NCBI RefSeq assembly: GCF_010501015.1
Contig: NZ_QVML01000015.1
Coordinates: 54,384 to 118,383 of the forward strand
Direction of reading: 5' to 3'
Source: Bacteroides sp. 214
GTDB lineage: Bacteria > Bacteroidota > Bacteroidia > Bacteroidales > Bacteroidaceae
Length of the DNA stretch: 64,000 nt
In this document: piece after piece, positions 27,362 to 36,253 of the stretch
How the letters are laid out: the number at the start of each line of letters is the position of its first letter
Position numbering within the stretch: position 1 is the stretch's first letter
The notes under the pieces: generated by a model
What the model was told of the DNA's origin: nothing
Seen by the model: only the letters and a program-made list of their open reading frames with translations
Databases searched by the model: none
Translations under genes and position numbers: made by a program

Positions 27362-28642
27362 TTGCCAATATATAGAAGAATACTGTTCCTGCTGGTTTTA
27401 CTAACAGGAACTATACAAGCGCAAACCACCCACGATTTTGCAACGGCGGTAAGCAAGGAAGCTCGACAAACGTCGAGCGATTCAGTTGTTATTGACTACC
27501 TCCGCCAAAGAGGCATTGCTACAACCACAAACAACGCCAGTAAAATACTTCCTGATGGTAAAACAAAATTCAACGACCTCTTTCAATCCGTCAGAGAAGC
27601 CAAACACCATATACACATGGAGTACTTCAATTTCAGGAATGATTCCATCGCTAACGCCTTGTTCGACCTGCTGGCAATCAAAGCAAACGAAGGAGTGCAA
27701 ATTAGACTCCTGTTCGATGCATTTGGAAATTGGTCCAACAGCAAGCCATTAAAAAAGAAAGACATCAAAGCTGTGCGGGCAAAAGGAATAGATCTTCGTA
27801 AGTTTGATCCAATCAAGTTTCCATATATCAATCATGTTTTTCATCGCGACCACCGGAAAATAGTTATCATAGACGGAAGAATAGGCTATACAGGTGGCAT
27901 GAATGTTGCTGATTATTACATTCACGGGTTACCCAAAATCGGAGAATGGAGAGATATGCACCTTCGACTGGAGGGTGATGCGGTAAAAGAATTACAACAA
28001 ATATTTTTAAGTATTTGGAACAAAGTAAGCAAACAGAAGATCGAAGGGGAAGATTACTTCCCGGATATTGATTATAGCGAATACCCCAATCATCACGAAG
28101 CAATTGCCATTGTAGACAGAATTCCATGTGTTTCGCCCAAAATTATTCGTCGAACATACGCAAAGTCCATTGATGCGGCAGAGCATAAGATCCAAATCAT
28201 CAATCCATATTTTGTTCCCACCAAGTCTATCAACAAAGCCCTCAAGAAAGCCATTGACCGTGGGGTAGATGTAGAAATTATGATATCAAGTAAATCGGAT
28301 ATATCCTTTACACCGGATGCTTCGCTCTATAAAAGTTGGCAACTATCCAAACGTGGCGCAGAAGTTTTTATGTACAACGGCGGATTTCATCATTCCAAAA
28401 TCATGATGATAGACGACGCTTTCTGTACTATCGGGTCTACCAACCTGAACAGCCGAAGTCTGCGATGGGATTATGAAACAAATGCTTTTCTTTTTGACAA
28501 AGGAATTACAAAACAACTCACCACTATCTTTGAAGATGATAAGGAAGATAGCACTGTGTTGACCAAAGCCATCTGGAAAAAGAAGTCCAAATGGAAGAGA
28601 TTCACCTGTTGGTTTGCCCATTTGTTTACTCCTTTCTTGTAA
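27362..28642 (+). CDS. Phospholipase D-like / cardiolipin synthase protein
   Basis: A 426-residue protein with an N-terminal hydrophobic signal ([17 protein letters not shown]) and two phospholipase D catalytic motifs: [19 protein letters not shown] (about residue 160) and [19 protein letters not shown] (about 343), each with HxK(x)4D. Two HKD motifs plus the [13 protein letters not shown] segment are typical of bacterial cardiolipin synthases, which condense two phosphatidylglycerols. Compared with ClsA it has one cleavable-looking signal rather than two membrane helices, so a periplasmic enzyme is possible. The only start upstream of the signal is TTG, with no obvious ribosome-binding site. 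It lies 25 bases after the DUF5056 gene and may be part of the sigma cluster. Confidence 0.85.
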   Translation: MPIYRRILFLLVLLTGTIQAQTTHDFATAVSKEARQTSSDSVVIDYLRQRGIATTTNNASKILPDGKTKFNDLFQSVREAKHHIHMEYFNFRNDSIANALFDLLAIKANEGVQIRLLFDAFGNWSNSKPLKKKDIKAVRAKGIDLRKFDPIKFPYINHVFHRDHRKIVIIDGRIGYTGGMNVADYYIHGLPKIGEWRDMHLRLEGDAVKELQQIFLSIWNKVSKQKIEGEDYFPDIDYSEYPNHHEAIAIVDRIPCVSPKIIRRTYAKSIDAAEHKIQIINPYFVPTKSINKALKKAIDRGVDVEIMISSKSDISFTPDASLYKSWQLSKRGAEVFMYNGGFHHSKIMMIDDAFCTIGSTNLNSRSLRWDYETNAFLFDKGITKQLTTIFEDDKEDSTVLTKAIWKKKSKWKRFTCWFAHLFTPFL

Positions 28643-28692
28643 GTTTTATAAAAAAAAACGACCTTTGTGTTCTACAAAAAGAGATTCAAACC

Positions 28693-29487
28693 ATGAAGCA
28701 ATATTTAGATTTGTTAGATAGAGTCCTTGCAGAAGGTACACAAAAGGAAGATCGCACCGGCACAGGTACCATTAGTGTATTTGGTCATCAAATGCGCTTT
28801 GACATGTCGCAAGGATTTCCTTGTCTTACTACCAAAAAGCTACATCTAAAGTCCATCATACACGAATTACTCTGGTTCTTGCAAGGAGATACCAATGTTA
28901 AGTATCTGCAAGATAATGGCGTGCGCATTTGGAATGAATGGGCAGACGAAAACGGAGAGCTCGGACATGTTTATGGCTATCAATGGCGCTCATGGCCCGA
29001 TTATCAAGGAGGACATATAGACCAAATCACAGAAGTGATAAATACAATTAAGAATAATCCGGATTCGCGCAGGATGCTGGTTAGTGCTTGGAATGTAGCG
29101 GATATAAATAACATGAACCTCCCACCCTGTCACATTTTCTTCCAGTTTTATGTGGCAAACGGTAAGTTGAGTTTGCAGCTATATCAGCGTAGCGCAGATA
29201 TTTTTCTGGGAGTCCCTTTCAACATTGCATCGTATGCCTTGTTGTTGCAAATGGTTGCACAGGTTACCGGACTACAGGCTGGCGAATTCATTCATACATT
29301 TGGAGATGCACATATCTACCTCAATCATCTGGAGCAGGTAAAGCTACAGCTTACACGCACACCGCGATCATTGCCACAGATGATTATCAACCCGGAAGTG
29401 AAAGATATATTTAGCTTCAAGTTTGAGGATTTTGAATTAAAGGACTACGATCCACATCCGCATATAGCAGGAAAAGTTTCCGTATAA
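28693..29487 (+). CDS. thyA: Thymidylate synthase
   Basis: Makes dTMP from dUMP using methylenetetrahydrofolate. I start at the ATG giving [15 protein letters not shown], which yields 264 residues, the same length as enteric ThyA; the frame is open further upstream into the previous gene. Signatures: [50 protein letters not shown], the catalytic Cys in [33 protein letters not shown] and the C-terminal [10 protein letters not shown]. Dihydrofolate reductase, often next to thyA, is not found here; a terminator and a convergent regulator follow. Confidence 0.97.
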   Translation: MKQYLDLLDRVLAEGTQKEDRTGTGTISVFGHQMRFDMSQGFPCLTTKKLHLKSIIHELLWFLQGDTNVKYLQDNGVRIWNEWADENGELGHVYGYQWRSWPDYQGGHIDQITEVINTIKNNPDSRRMLVSAWNVADINNMNLPPCHIFFQFYVANGKLSLQLYQRSADIFLGVPFNIASYALLLQMVAQVTGLQAGEFIHTFGDAHIYLNHLEQVKLQLTRTPRSLPQMIINPEVKDIFSFKFEDFELKDYDPHPHIAGKVSV

Positions 29488-29495
29488 TATAAACA

Positions 29496-29529
29496 AAAAC
29501 GCCGCATACAGTAACATATGCGGCGTTTT
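29496..29529 (+). terminator. Terminator between thyA and the convergent regulator gene
   Basis: AAAACGCCGCATA pairs perfectly with TATGCGGCGTTTT around an 8-base loop, 8 bases after the thyA stop. Flanking A and T tracts allow action in both directions. Confidence 0.85.
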
Positions 29530-29545
29530 GTGTTTTTTGGATATA

Positions 29546-30022
29546 CTAATAATTCTCTTCCTCAAGCACAATCGGAATCTGTCGCCTGATTTCATTATGA
29601 AAAGATATCAGTGTTTCTGTGCGCGATAAACCAAGTGGCTGTAGCTTATCATGTATAATGCTTAACAAGTGATGGTTGTTACGAGCATATATCTTTATAA
29701 ACATATCATATTTGCCAGTAGTATAATGACACTCTACTACCTCAGGTATTCTTTTAAGTGCCGCAATTACATCATTGAAGGACTCCGGCTCACGTAGATA
29801 AATACCGATATAGGCACAGGTTTCGTAGCCAATTTTCTCTGCATCAATGATATACTCCGATCCTTTCAGGATTCCTAGACTTGTTAGTTTCTGAACACGT
29901 TGATGAATAGCAGCACCCGATACATTGCATGCTCTTGCTACTTCCAAGAAAGGAATTCTTGCATTTCCCGCAATCATTTGCAGAATTTGCTCATCCAATT
30001 CGTCCAATTGATGGTATCCCAT
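29546..30022 (-). CDS. Lrp/AsnC family transcriptional regulator
   Basis: A 158-residue regulator: N-terminal winged helix-turn-helix (LDELDEQILQMIAGNARIPFLEVARACNVSGAAIHQRVQKLTSLGIL) and C-terminal RAM/AsnC ligand domain (CAYIGIYLREPESFNDVIAALKRIPEVVECHYTTGKYDMFIKIYARN). Such proteins form octamers and sense amino acids or related metabolites. The target is unknown; no amino-acid gene is adjacent. The region between this gene and the divergent M64 peptidase (30023-30188) is a candidate site for its binding. Confidence 0.92.
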   Translation of the reverse strand: MGYHQLDELDEQILQMIAGNARIPFLEVARACNVSGAAIHQRVQKLTSLGILKGSEYIIDAEKIGYETCAYIGIYLREPESFNDVIAALKRIPEVVECHYTTGKYDMFIKIYARNNHHLLSIIHDKLQPLGLSRTETLISFHNEIRRQIPIVLEEENY

Positions 30023-30159
30023 ATATTAGCTTATTTCAAGTTTTCAATAATACAATATTCTATCAATCTTATATGACAAAGTTATGCAAATTTTCGGAAC
30101 TTTTGCTACGAATTGATAGTTTCAACGCAAAAAAAGAAGTAATTGGAAGATAGATTCCC

Positions 30160-30167
30160 TATATTTG
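30160..30167 (+). promoter_or_regulatory. -7 box of the M64 peptidase promoter
   Basis: TATATTTG matches the Bacteroidota -7 consensus and ends 21 bases before the ATG of the peptidase gene. It lies in the divergent region shared with the Lrp/AsnC gene. Confidence 0.5.
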
Positions 30168-30188
30168 TAATAACAAAAAATATAAACC

Positions 30189-31469
30189 ATGAAAAGGACA
30201 GTAGCCGTATTCTTCTTTATCAGTTTGTTTTTCGCCAGTATTAACGCACAAGTCTTTGAGGATTATTTCATCAACAAGACACTTAGAGTGGATTACATTT
30301 TCTCGGGTGATGCTACCAGCCAACATATTTCACTGAACGGATATAGTCAACTCCCCACGTGGGCGGGCAGAAAACATTACCTGGACAAATTACCATTGCT
30401 AGGCAACGGACAGATCACAATGACCGACAAAGCAAGCGGAACTTGCATCTACAAGACTTCTTTTTCCTCGCTTTTTCAAGAATGGCTCAGTACCCAGGAG
30501 GCACAGCAACTGGACAAAGCCTTCGAAAATACGTTCTTACTACCCTATCCACTGAAAGAGACAGAAATTGAAATAACACTATTGAATATGCGTCAAGAGG
30601 TGGTTGCATTGTTAAAGCATACCGTTCGACCAGATGATGTATTGATACACCGAAAGGGAAATAGCCACATTACACCATTCAAGTATTTGCTGAAAAATGG
30701 CGAAGAAGAACATTGCATCGATGTGGCTATTTTAGCCGAGGGGTATAGAGAAGAAGAAATGGATATTTTCTACCAAGATGCACAAATAGCATGCGAGAGT
30801 ATTTTTGCACACGAACCATTTACCACGTTAAGAAATAAATTCAATATCATCGCAGTAGCCTCATCGTCAAAAAACAGTGGTGTAAGTGTTCCTGCGAAAG
30901 AGGATTGGAAGCAAACTGCTTTTGGTTCGCATTTTAGTACTTTCTATTCGGACAGATACCTCACTACACCCAATGTCAAAGCCATTCACGATGCACTTGC
31001 CGGCATTCCATACGAACACATCATCATACTTGCCAATACAACAGAGTATGGTGGAGGCGGCATATACAATGCTTACACCTTGACGACAGCGCATCATCAA
31101 CATTTCAGACCAGTGGTAGTACACGAGTTCGGGCATAGCTTTGCTGGATTGGGCGATGAGTATTTTTATGAAAATGATGTCATGAGCGATATGTATCCGC
31201 TTGATGTAGAGCCATGGGAACAGAACATCAGCACATTGGTTCATTTTGAGTCCAAATGGAAAGACATGTTACAACAAGAAACCCCTATCCCCACCCTGGT
31301 TAACGACAAGCAAAAATACCCCATAGGCGTTTACGAAGGAGGAGGCTATGCTTCAAAAAACATCTATCGCCCGGCAGATGATTGTAGAATGCGCACAAAC
31401 AGTTATCCATCATTTTGTAAGGTATGCCAACGAGCAATTAAACGAATTATTAGTTTTTACACAGAGTAG
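30189..31469 (+). CDS. M64 family metallopeptidase (IgA-peptidase M64 type), secreted
   Basis: A 426-residue protein with a signal peptide (MKRTVAVFFFISLFFASINAQ), an N-terminal beta-rich domain (about 25-155) and a peptidase M64 domain. The zinc site is VVHEFGHSFAGLGDEYFY, an HExGHxxxxLxDE pattern characteristic of M64; upstream segments DVAILAEGYREEEMDIFYQDA and KFNIIAVASSSKNSGVSVP also fit. The family is named after a Clostridium IgA protease, but most members have no known substrate. The C-terminal YRPADDCRMRTNSYPSFCKVCQRAI with three cysteines is conserved in related proteins. A GNAT gene starts 1 base after its stop. Confidence 0.9.
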   Translation: MKRTVAVFFFISLFFASINAQVFEDYFINKTLRVDYIFSGDATSQHISLNGYSQLPTWAGRKHYLDKLPLLGNGQITMTDKASGTCIYKTSFSSLFQEWLSTQEAQQLDKAFENTFLLPYPLKETEIEITLLNMRQEVVALLKHTVRPDDVLIHRKGNSHITPFKYLLKNGEEEHCIDVAILAEGYREEEMDIFYQDAQIACESIFAHEPFTTLRNKFNIIAVASSSKNSGVSVPAKEDWKQTAFGSHFSTFYSDRYLTTPNVKAIHDALAGIPYEHIIILANTTEYGGGGIYNAYTLTTAHHQHFRPVVVHEFGHSFAGLGDEYFYENDVMSDMYPLDVEPWEQNISTLVHFESKWKDMLQQETPIPTLVNDKQKYPIGVYEGGGYASKNIYRPADDCRMRTNSYPSFCKVCQRAIKRIISFYTE

Positions 31470-31470
31470 T

Positions 31471-32007
31471 ATGATTAAATTAAAACAAATTACCACCAAC
31501 GATAAAGAGTTATATAAGTATGGCGAGGAACTGATGACGCAATCATTCCCATCCGATGAGTATCGCGACCTGAACGAACTTCGTCAATATGTTGACTCAT
31601 TGCAGCACTTTCATTATAACATTATATTGAACGATAATACCCCTATTGGTATTCTTACCTTCTGGAGCTTCGAGAAGTTTCATTATGTAGAGCATTTTGC
31701 CATCGATAGCAAACTAAGGAACGGAGGATACGGGCAAAAAGCAATCGCTCACCTGCTACAACAGCTAAATCACCCGGTAGTATTAGAGGTGGAGTACCCC
31801 GAAGATGAGATGTCTGAACGTAGAATAAATTTCTATCAAAGGCTTGGGTTTGAACTATGGAAAGAGGAGTACGTACAACCTCCCTATAAGCATGGTGCAA
31901 AACCACTCCCTATGTACGTAATGGTCCATGGCGATTTAGTAAATACAACAGATTTTGAACTGATAAAAGCCACTTTATACAAAGAAGTATATGGTGTAAA
32001 TAAATAA
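31471..32007 (+). CDS. GNAT family N-acetyltransferase
   Basis: A 178-residue acetyltransferase-like protein. The start ATG (MIKLKQITTND) directly follows the M64 stop; the open frame continues upstream inside that gene and is not credible. GNAT features: central strand YVEHFAIDSKLRNGGYGQKAIAHLLQQL, which holds the acetyl-CoA loop in a modified form (RNGGYG), and the later NFYQRLGFELW motif. The substrate is unknown. The tight spacing suggests co-transcription with the M64 peptidase gene. Confidence 0.85.
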   Translation: MIKLKQITTNDKELYKYGEELMTQSFPSDEYRDLNELRQYVDSLQHFHYNIILNDNTPIGILTFWSFEKFHYVEHFAIDSKLRNGGYGQKAIAHLLQQLNHPVVLEVEYPEDEMSERRINFYQRLGFELWKEEYVQPPYKHGAKPLPMYVMVHGDLVNTTDFELIKATLYKEVYGVNK

Positions 32008-32035
32008 CTAAAACATCTGGATTTTTGGTAACAAA

Positions 32036-32068
32036 AAAAGGAGAGGCAAACCAATTACCTCTCCTTTT
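32036..32068. terminator. Bidirectional terminator between the GNAT and exbD genes
   Basis: AAAAGGAGAGG pairs perfectly with CCTCTCCTTTT around an 11-base loop between two convergent transcription units. Confidence 0.85.
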
Positions 32069-32090
32069 AGTTTTATGATATAACGTATTC

Positions 32091-32555
32091 TTACTGACGT
32101 AAGTTAGCAGAATAGTTAATTTTCAATGCATAAGATTGACGAAGCGCTTGCTTAATATCGGTTACGATACCCATCTTTGTTTCTTGGTCAATTTTCAATG
32201 ACACAGTCATCAATGATGCATCTTCCTCAGTCATACTTGCTCTTTCCTGAAAGATATAATCTTGTATTTCAGAAACCTCAGCAAACTGGTCGTTCAACTG
32301 AATACGGCTTTCAGTACCCATTACTTTTTGCAATTCTTTAGTTGGTTTACCTACATATATAAATGTTACCAACGATTTCTTTTCCAACTTTTCTAACTCG
32401 GTAGCTGTTGGAGTTGTAAATTGCACTTTCAAGGTTACCTCACGCATTGTTGTTACAATCATAAAGAAGAACAACAAGGTAAAGATAAGGTCAGGTAACG
32501 AAGACGTGTTTAATTGGGGCATTTCACGTTTGCCCGTTTTATTAAATTTTGCCAT
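32091..32555 (-). CDS. exbD: Biopolymer transport protein ExbD/TolR (second copy)
   Basis: A 154-residue ExbD/TolR protein: short cytoplasmic N-terminus (GKREMPQLNTSSLPDLIFTLLFFFMIVTTM) with one transmembrane helix carrying the conserved Asp of PDLIFTLL, then a periplasmic alpha/beta domain. With ExbB it converts proton flow into energy for TonB. The upstream exbD paralogue overlaps it by one base (stop/start at 32555), pointing to coupled translation. It is the last gene of the exbB-membrane protein-exbD-exbD cluster, before a terminator. Confidence 0.92.
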   Translation of the reverse strand: MAKFNKTGKREMPQLNTSSLPDLIFTLLFFFMIVTTMREVTLKVQFTTPTATELEKLEKKSLVTFIYVGKPTKELQKVMGTESRIQLNDQFAEVSEIQDYIFQERASMTEEDASLMTVSLKIDQETKMGIVTDIKQALRQSYALKINYSANLRQ

Positions 32556-33145
32556 TACTTACCTCCTCCGTAATTTTTAGGTTCTGCCTCAGAAATACGC
32601 TGAGGATAAATTTCACGAATTGCTTTTTGCCTATCTTCGTCTAGAGCATTGTAGTCTTTCTGCCACTTTTCTTGAGCTAGTTCATTTCTTAACTCATTGT
32701 AGGCAGCAACTACCTCATTCTGAACATCTATATAAGCTTGGTACAAAGTTCCACGGTCATTCTGTAATGATACAACGTGATTAAGTGTAACCATTGTTGA
32801 CCCAAAGAAATTTACATCTTTAGCAATCTTCTCGGGCAACTTATCATCATTATATGGATTGGCTACAAATTCTTTCACGCGTTGTTTCAATTCGCCTACC
32901 TGAATATAATCATCGCCACACATCAAGTCACCACCGGCACTCAATAGGACAACAAGAATATTACGTCTCTTAATATCATCAATGGTTTCTTCTGTGTTGT
33001 CTTCCGGTGGAGGTGGCAAACGTCTTGCCAAACCTCTGTCGGTATCCATAGAAGTAGTTACCAAGAAGAAGATAAGAATGATAAAAGCGATGTCAGCTGT
33101 AGAACTTGAATTTACTTCAGGAACTTTCCTTTTGGTTCTTGCCAT
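32555..33145 (-). CDS. exbD: Biopolymer transport protein ExbD/TolR (first copy)
   Basis: A 196-residue ExbD family member. The N-terminus ARTKRKVPEVNSSSTADIAFIILIFFLVTTSMDTD contains the transmembrane helix with the essential Asp (STADIAFIIL). The periplasmic part is longer than in the second copy and ends in a helical, charged stretch rich in Asn, Glu and Lys (YNELRNELAQEKWQKDYNALDEDRQKAIREIYP). Two unequal ExbD subunits in tandem are usual in Bacteroidales TonB systems and in the Porphyromonas-type cluster. It lies between the small membrane protein gene and the second exbD. Confidence 0.92.
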   Translation of the reverse strand: MARTKRKVPEVNSSSTADIAFIILIFFLVTTSMDTDRGLARRLPPPPEDNTEETIDDIKRRNILVVLLSAGGDLMCGDDYIQVGELKQRVKEFVANPYNDDKLPEKIAKDVNFFGSTMVTLNHVVSLQNDRGTLYQAYIDVQNEVVAAYNELRNELAQEKWQKDYNALDEDRQKAIREIYPQRISEAEPKNYGGGK

Positions 33146-33178
33146 TATCTACACTATTTTTATTGAGTTACAACTCTA

Positions 33179-33649
33179 CTATGAAAGTCTCTTTTTAATT
33201 CCACTGAAAAGCATTGCAACAACAGTGAATGTCATCAAGAAATAAAGAGAATAAAGGAACATATCGGTCATTTTCAAATAGAAAGGTACATTTTCCGAAC
33301 CTTCATAACCTACAATCTCAAGTTCTTCTCCGCTACCCAGATTCCATGTTACTACAAGTAACAAGAAAAACAGGATTACGCCTAACAATGACTTGATTGC
33401 TCCCCAAGCATTGTCTTTCAATGCAGCACCAAATTGGAATATAGCAGCAACAAGCGTTACAACAATTGTAAATCCTAACAATCCATACAACAAATACAAT
33501 AATGTATCAGTATGTTTAGGATTAGACATTTCATACACCAGCGGCTCTTCCATTTCACCGCCGAGGAAAAACATACCCAGCACTACCAAGATTGCAGCAA
33601 AGAGTGCATAGAGTACGTAATATGAAGCTCTATATGTTAACTTACTCAT
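33179..33649 (-). CDS. Membrane protein of the ExbB/ExbD cluster
   Basis: A 156-residue protein with four predicted membrane segments (YYVLYALFAAILVVLGMFFL, LLYLLYGLLGFTIVVTLVAAIF, LLGVILFFLLLVVTWNL, FLYSLYFLMTFTVVAMLFSGI). It stands 6 bases after exbB and 33 before the first exbD on the minus strand, and an equivalent small membrane protein is found at this place in other Bacteroidales. No function is known; association with the ExbBD motor is inferred from position. Confidence 0.75.
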   Translation of the reverse strand: MSKLTYRASYYVLYALFAAILVVLGMFFLGGEMEEPLVYEMSNPKHTDTLLYLLYGLLGFTIVVTLVAAIFQFGAALKDNAWGAIKSLLGVILFFLLLVVTWNLGSGEELEIVGYEGSENVPFYLKMTDMFLYSLYFLMTFTVVAMLFSGIKKRLS

Positions 33650-33655
33650 TTTCGA

Positions 33656-34405
33656 TTACTTTTTGTATTTAAGATCGTATTTGATTACAAGGTCAAGCAA
33701 TGTAACAGAAGAGTCTTCCATTTCACTTGTAATTGCTTCAATCTTAGAAAGGATAAAGTTGTAGAATATTTGAAGAATAATAGCAGCAACCAAACCGAAG
33801 ATAGTTGTGATCAAAGCTACTTTCATACCACCAGCAACAACTGTTGGAGAAATATCACCTACTTGTTGGATTTTGTCAAACGCCATAACCATACCGATTA
33901 CAGTTCCCAAGAATCCTAATGAAGGAGAAAGAGCGATAAACAGAGTGATCCAAGAGCAACCTTTTTCAAGGTAACCAGCTTGTACACCACCGTAAGAAAC
34001 AACCGACTTTTCTACTACATCAATACCTTGATCTATTCTCATCAAGCCTTGGTAGTAAATTGAAGCAATTGGGCCTCTTGTATTTCTTGCCAAATCTTTA
34101 GCACCTTCTACATCACCTTTTTCCATTAATGCTTCGATAGCAGCAATGAACTTCTTCGAGTTGATTTCAGCTAAACTTAAATAAATAATTCTCTCAATAC
34201 AGAATGCAAGTCCAATAACCAACGCAATAGCTACCAAACTCATGAATGAAGCGGTACCTTCAATAAACTTGATTTTGAGTTCTTTGTGAATACCACCGCT
34301 TACTACTTCTGTAGCTTGTTGTGCGGCATCTTGAGCCATAGCTAATTCTGTTGCGCCAAATAAAAGGACTCCCATTACAGCAACAATTGCAAATAACTTT
34401 TTCAT
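33656..34405 (-). CDS. exbB: MotA/TolQ/ExbB proton channel
   Basis: A 249-residue proton-channel subunit with a cleavable-looking signal or first membrane segment (MKKLFAIVAVMGVLLFGATELAMAQ), a long periplasmic amphipathic stretch, and three further transmembrane helices. The family segment LFIALSPSLGFLGTVIGMVMAFDKIQ and the last helix KVALITTIFGLVAAIILQIFYNF are clear. It powers TonB-dependent outer-membrane transport together with the two ExbD proteins downstream. tonB is encoded 3 kb upstream on the same strand, separated by four genes including tRNA-Ser. Confidence 0.94.
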   Translation of the reverse strand: MKKLFAIVAVMGVLLFGATELAMAQDAAQQATEVVSGGIHKELKIKFIEGTASFMSLVAIALVIGLAFCIERIIYLSLAEINSKKFIAAIEALMEKGDVEGAKDLARNTRGPIASIYYQGLMRIDQGIDVVEKSVVSYGGVQAGYLEKGCSWITLFIALSPSLGFLGTVIGMVMAFDKIQQVGDISPTVVAGGMKVALITTIFGLVAAIILQIFYNFILSKIEAITSEMEDSSVTLLDLVIKYDLKYKK

Positions 34406-34486
34406 TGTGTGTCTAATTTTTTAAGATTAATTAATTGATTATACTTATATTAAAATTGATTTATTATCTCTATTTCATTCTCCTTG

Positions 34487-34574
34487 CGGAGAGAGCGGGA
34501 TTCGAACCCGCGATACGCTTTTGACGTATACACGCTTTCCAGGCGTGCCTCTTCAACCACTCGAGCATCTCTCC
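34487..34574 (-). tRNA. tRNA-Ser (anticodon GGA)
   Basis: An 88-base gene on the minus strand. The acceptor stem GGAGAGA pairs with TCTCTCC. The anticodon stem CACGC/GCGTG encloses the 7-base loop CTGGAAA, giving anticodon GGA (serine). A long class II variable arm with a TACG/CGTA stem and the T-arm CGGGTTCGAATCCCG follow. CCA is not encoded. It lies between tatD and exbB, 40 bases beyond the acceptor end being A/T-rich. Confidence 0.95.
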
Positions 34575-34748
34575 AATTCCTCATCACTTTCAAAAACGGA
34601 CGCAAATTACAAAAAAAATGCGATGTGCAAACGTTTTGAGTTACAAATGTATCCTTTTTTTTCATCTAGGAGCATTTTATTCTCGTTTTATACAAAAATA
34701 AACCACAAAATTAATAAACTTTAAAACCTCAACAAAGCCGCTAACAGT

Positions 34749-35537
34749 TCAAAAGGCAAGCTCACCGAACACAGAAAGCGTATTCTTTTTTGTTTGCTCA
34801 GCAACTTCCGTCAAAGGCACCGAATACACCTCAGCGACTTTATGCAACACATATTGTAAGTAAGAACTCTCGTTTCTTTTCCCACGATAAGGGACTGGAG
34901 TTAAATAAGGAGCATCAGTTTCAAGGACTAATCGGTTCAATGGAACAGCTTCGCGTAATATATCTCTCAACGAAGAATTCTTAAACGTAACCACTCCATT
35001 TACTCCCAACATAAAGCGTTCAAAATCCAATAGTTTCAACGCATCCTTTTCTGTTCCGGTGAAACTATGAAATATTCCCCGCAACGGAGTATCCTTATAT
35101 ATTGAGATAACTTTGCAAACCTCATCATAGGCATCGCGCGTATGAACCACAATGGGCAAATCATACTCAAGTGCCAACTGGATTTGCTTCTCAAAGACAT
35201 AAAGCTGCTCCTTTATATATGTTTTATCCCAATAAAGGTCTATTCCTATCTCACCTATACCTATATAGTTATGTTCTTTTTTCAAACAATCCTCCACCAA
35301 GGCTAGCTCTTTTTGATAAGTAGCCGACTCTACAGATGTAGGATGCAAGCCCATCATAGGAAAACAATAGTTCCTGTATGTGGCGCAAACGCCCAGCATA
35401 GGTTCAATGGTGGTACTATCTACGTTGGGCAGTAACACATAAGCAACTCCCGCCTGTTTGGCGCGTTCAATAACAGCAGGTAAATCTTCAGAAAATTCTT
35501 CTAAATAGAGATGGGAATGGGAATCAATAAAAGTCAT
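34749..35537 (-). CDS. tatD: TatD family metal-dependent hydrolase
   Basis: A 262-residue amidohydrolase-superfamily protein: FIDSHSHLYLEEF (metal-binding HxH), GIGEIGIDLYWD (Glu ligand), PIVVHTRDAYDEV, GIFHSFTG (His) and LETDAPYLTPVPYRGKRNE (catalytic Asp) appear in the usual order. TatD/YcfH enzymes are 3'-5' DNA/RNA exonucleases implicated in repair and in nucleic-acid turnover. It lies 9 bases downstream of a conserved unknown gene and belongs to the row tonB-polyprenyl synthase-unknown-tatD on the minus strand. Confidence 0.93.
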   Translation of the reverse strand: MTFIDSHSHLYLEEFSEDLPAVIERAKQAGVAYVLLPNVDSTTIEPMLGVCATYRNYCFPMMGLHPTSVESATYQKELALVEDCLKKEHNYIGIGEIGIDLYWDKTYIKEQLYVFEKQIQLALEYDLPIVVHTRDAYDEVCKVISIYKDTPLRGIFHSFTGTEKDALKLLDFERFMLGVNGVVTFKNSSLRDILREAVPLNRLVLETDAPYLTPVPYRGKRNESSYLQYVLHKVAEVYSVPLTEVAEQTKKNTLSVFGELAF

Positions 35538-35545
35538 AAAGCAGA

Positions 35546-36247
35546 TTAAACAACTGGCTTCTCATTTGATCTATAATAATATATTACGCCATATTCACGA
35601 CAAAGATCTAATCGTTTCTCGTTGGGGGTTACTTCCTCGAAGTTCTTTTCCACTTGATTCCATATATCCAGAATGATTCTATCAGCGTCATCGCGCATAG
35701 AGGCAAGTTCCGACAAACTACGATTAGTAATAGCTTGCAGATTCTTTTGCTTGTTGTAGCCGTCCATAAAGATATCGTAATGCACCCTGACTTTGGCGAT
35801 AGTAGGATTATATATTGGAATCCCCCCAGCAGATATTCGCTGTTGTTCGCCAGCGATAACTTTCTTGCCCCACTCAGCTATTGCAGCTTCACTGGTTAGA
35901 TCGGGCACATTATTATTATCTTCGGGCAACCCATACAGTTCTTTTGTCTTCTTTTTTATTTCCGAACGAACAACCGACATGTTCAGTACCTGAATGAAGT
36001 GTGAAAGGTACAAACGCGCCATCCGCACACTCGATTGATGCCTGTGGCTTGCCTTTGCCTGATTATCATAACACTCCTTATAATATGTCTGTGCTCCCTC
36101 AAAACGTTTCAGAAAGTTGCGCGCTTCCGTCAGCGTTTTCAAAGAGATAACCATGGTGTACATATCAGAAGCGCTCGCCCTATCTACAGCGGTCTGCAAC
36201 GCCCGCAACCTCGCTTGGTCTGTATTTGGTAATCGTCTGTATGGCAT
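35546..36247 (-). CDS. Conserved protein of unknown function
   Basis: A 233-residue soluble, mostly helical protein with no signal peptide or membrane segment. It starts MPYRRLPNTDQARLRALQTAV and has regular helices rich in charged residues (LKTLTEARNFLKRFEGAQTYYKECYDNQAKASHRHQSSVRMARLYLSHFIQVLN), ending in RLDLCREYGVIYYYRSNE. I know no characterised family; the sequence looks like a conserved Bacteroidales hypothetical. It is tightly placed between the polyprenyl synthase gene (6 bases upstream) and tatD (8 bases downstream), so an operon is likely. Confidence 0.65.
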   Translation of the reverse strand: MPYRRLPNTDQARLRALQTAVDRASASDMYTMVISLKTLTEARNFLKRFEGAQTYYKECYDNQAKASHRHQSSVRMARLYLSHFIQVLNMSVVRSEIKKKTKELYGLPEDNNNVPDLTSEAAIAEWGKKVIAGEQQRISAGGIPIYNPTIAKVRVHYDIFMDGYNKQKNLQAITNRSLSELASMRDDADRIILDIWNQVEKNFEEVTPNEKRLDLCREYGVIYYYRSNEKPVV

Positions 36248-36253
36248 TCTATT

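Noticed and set aside
29488..29545. folA (dihydrofolate reductase) expected near thyA
   Set aside because: Only a terminator fits in the 58 bases before the convergent regulator gene; no part of folA is present.
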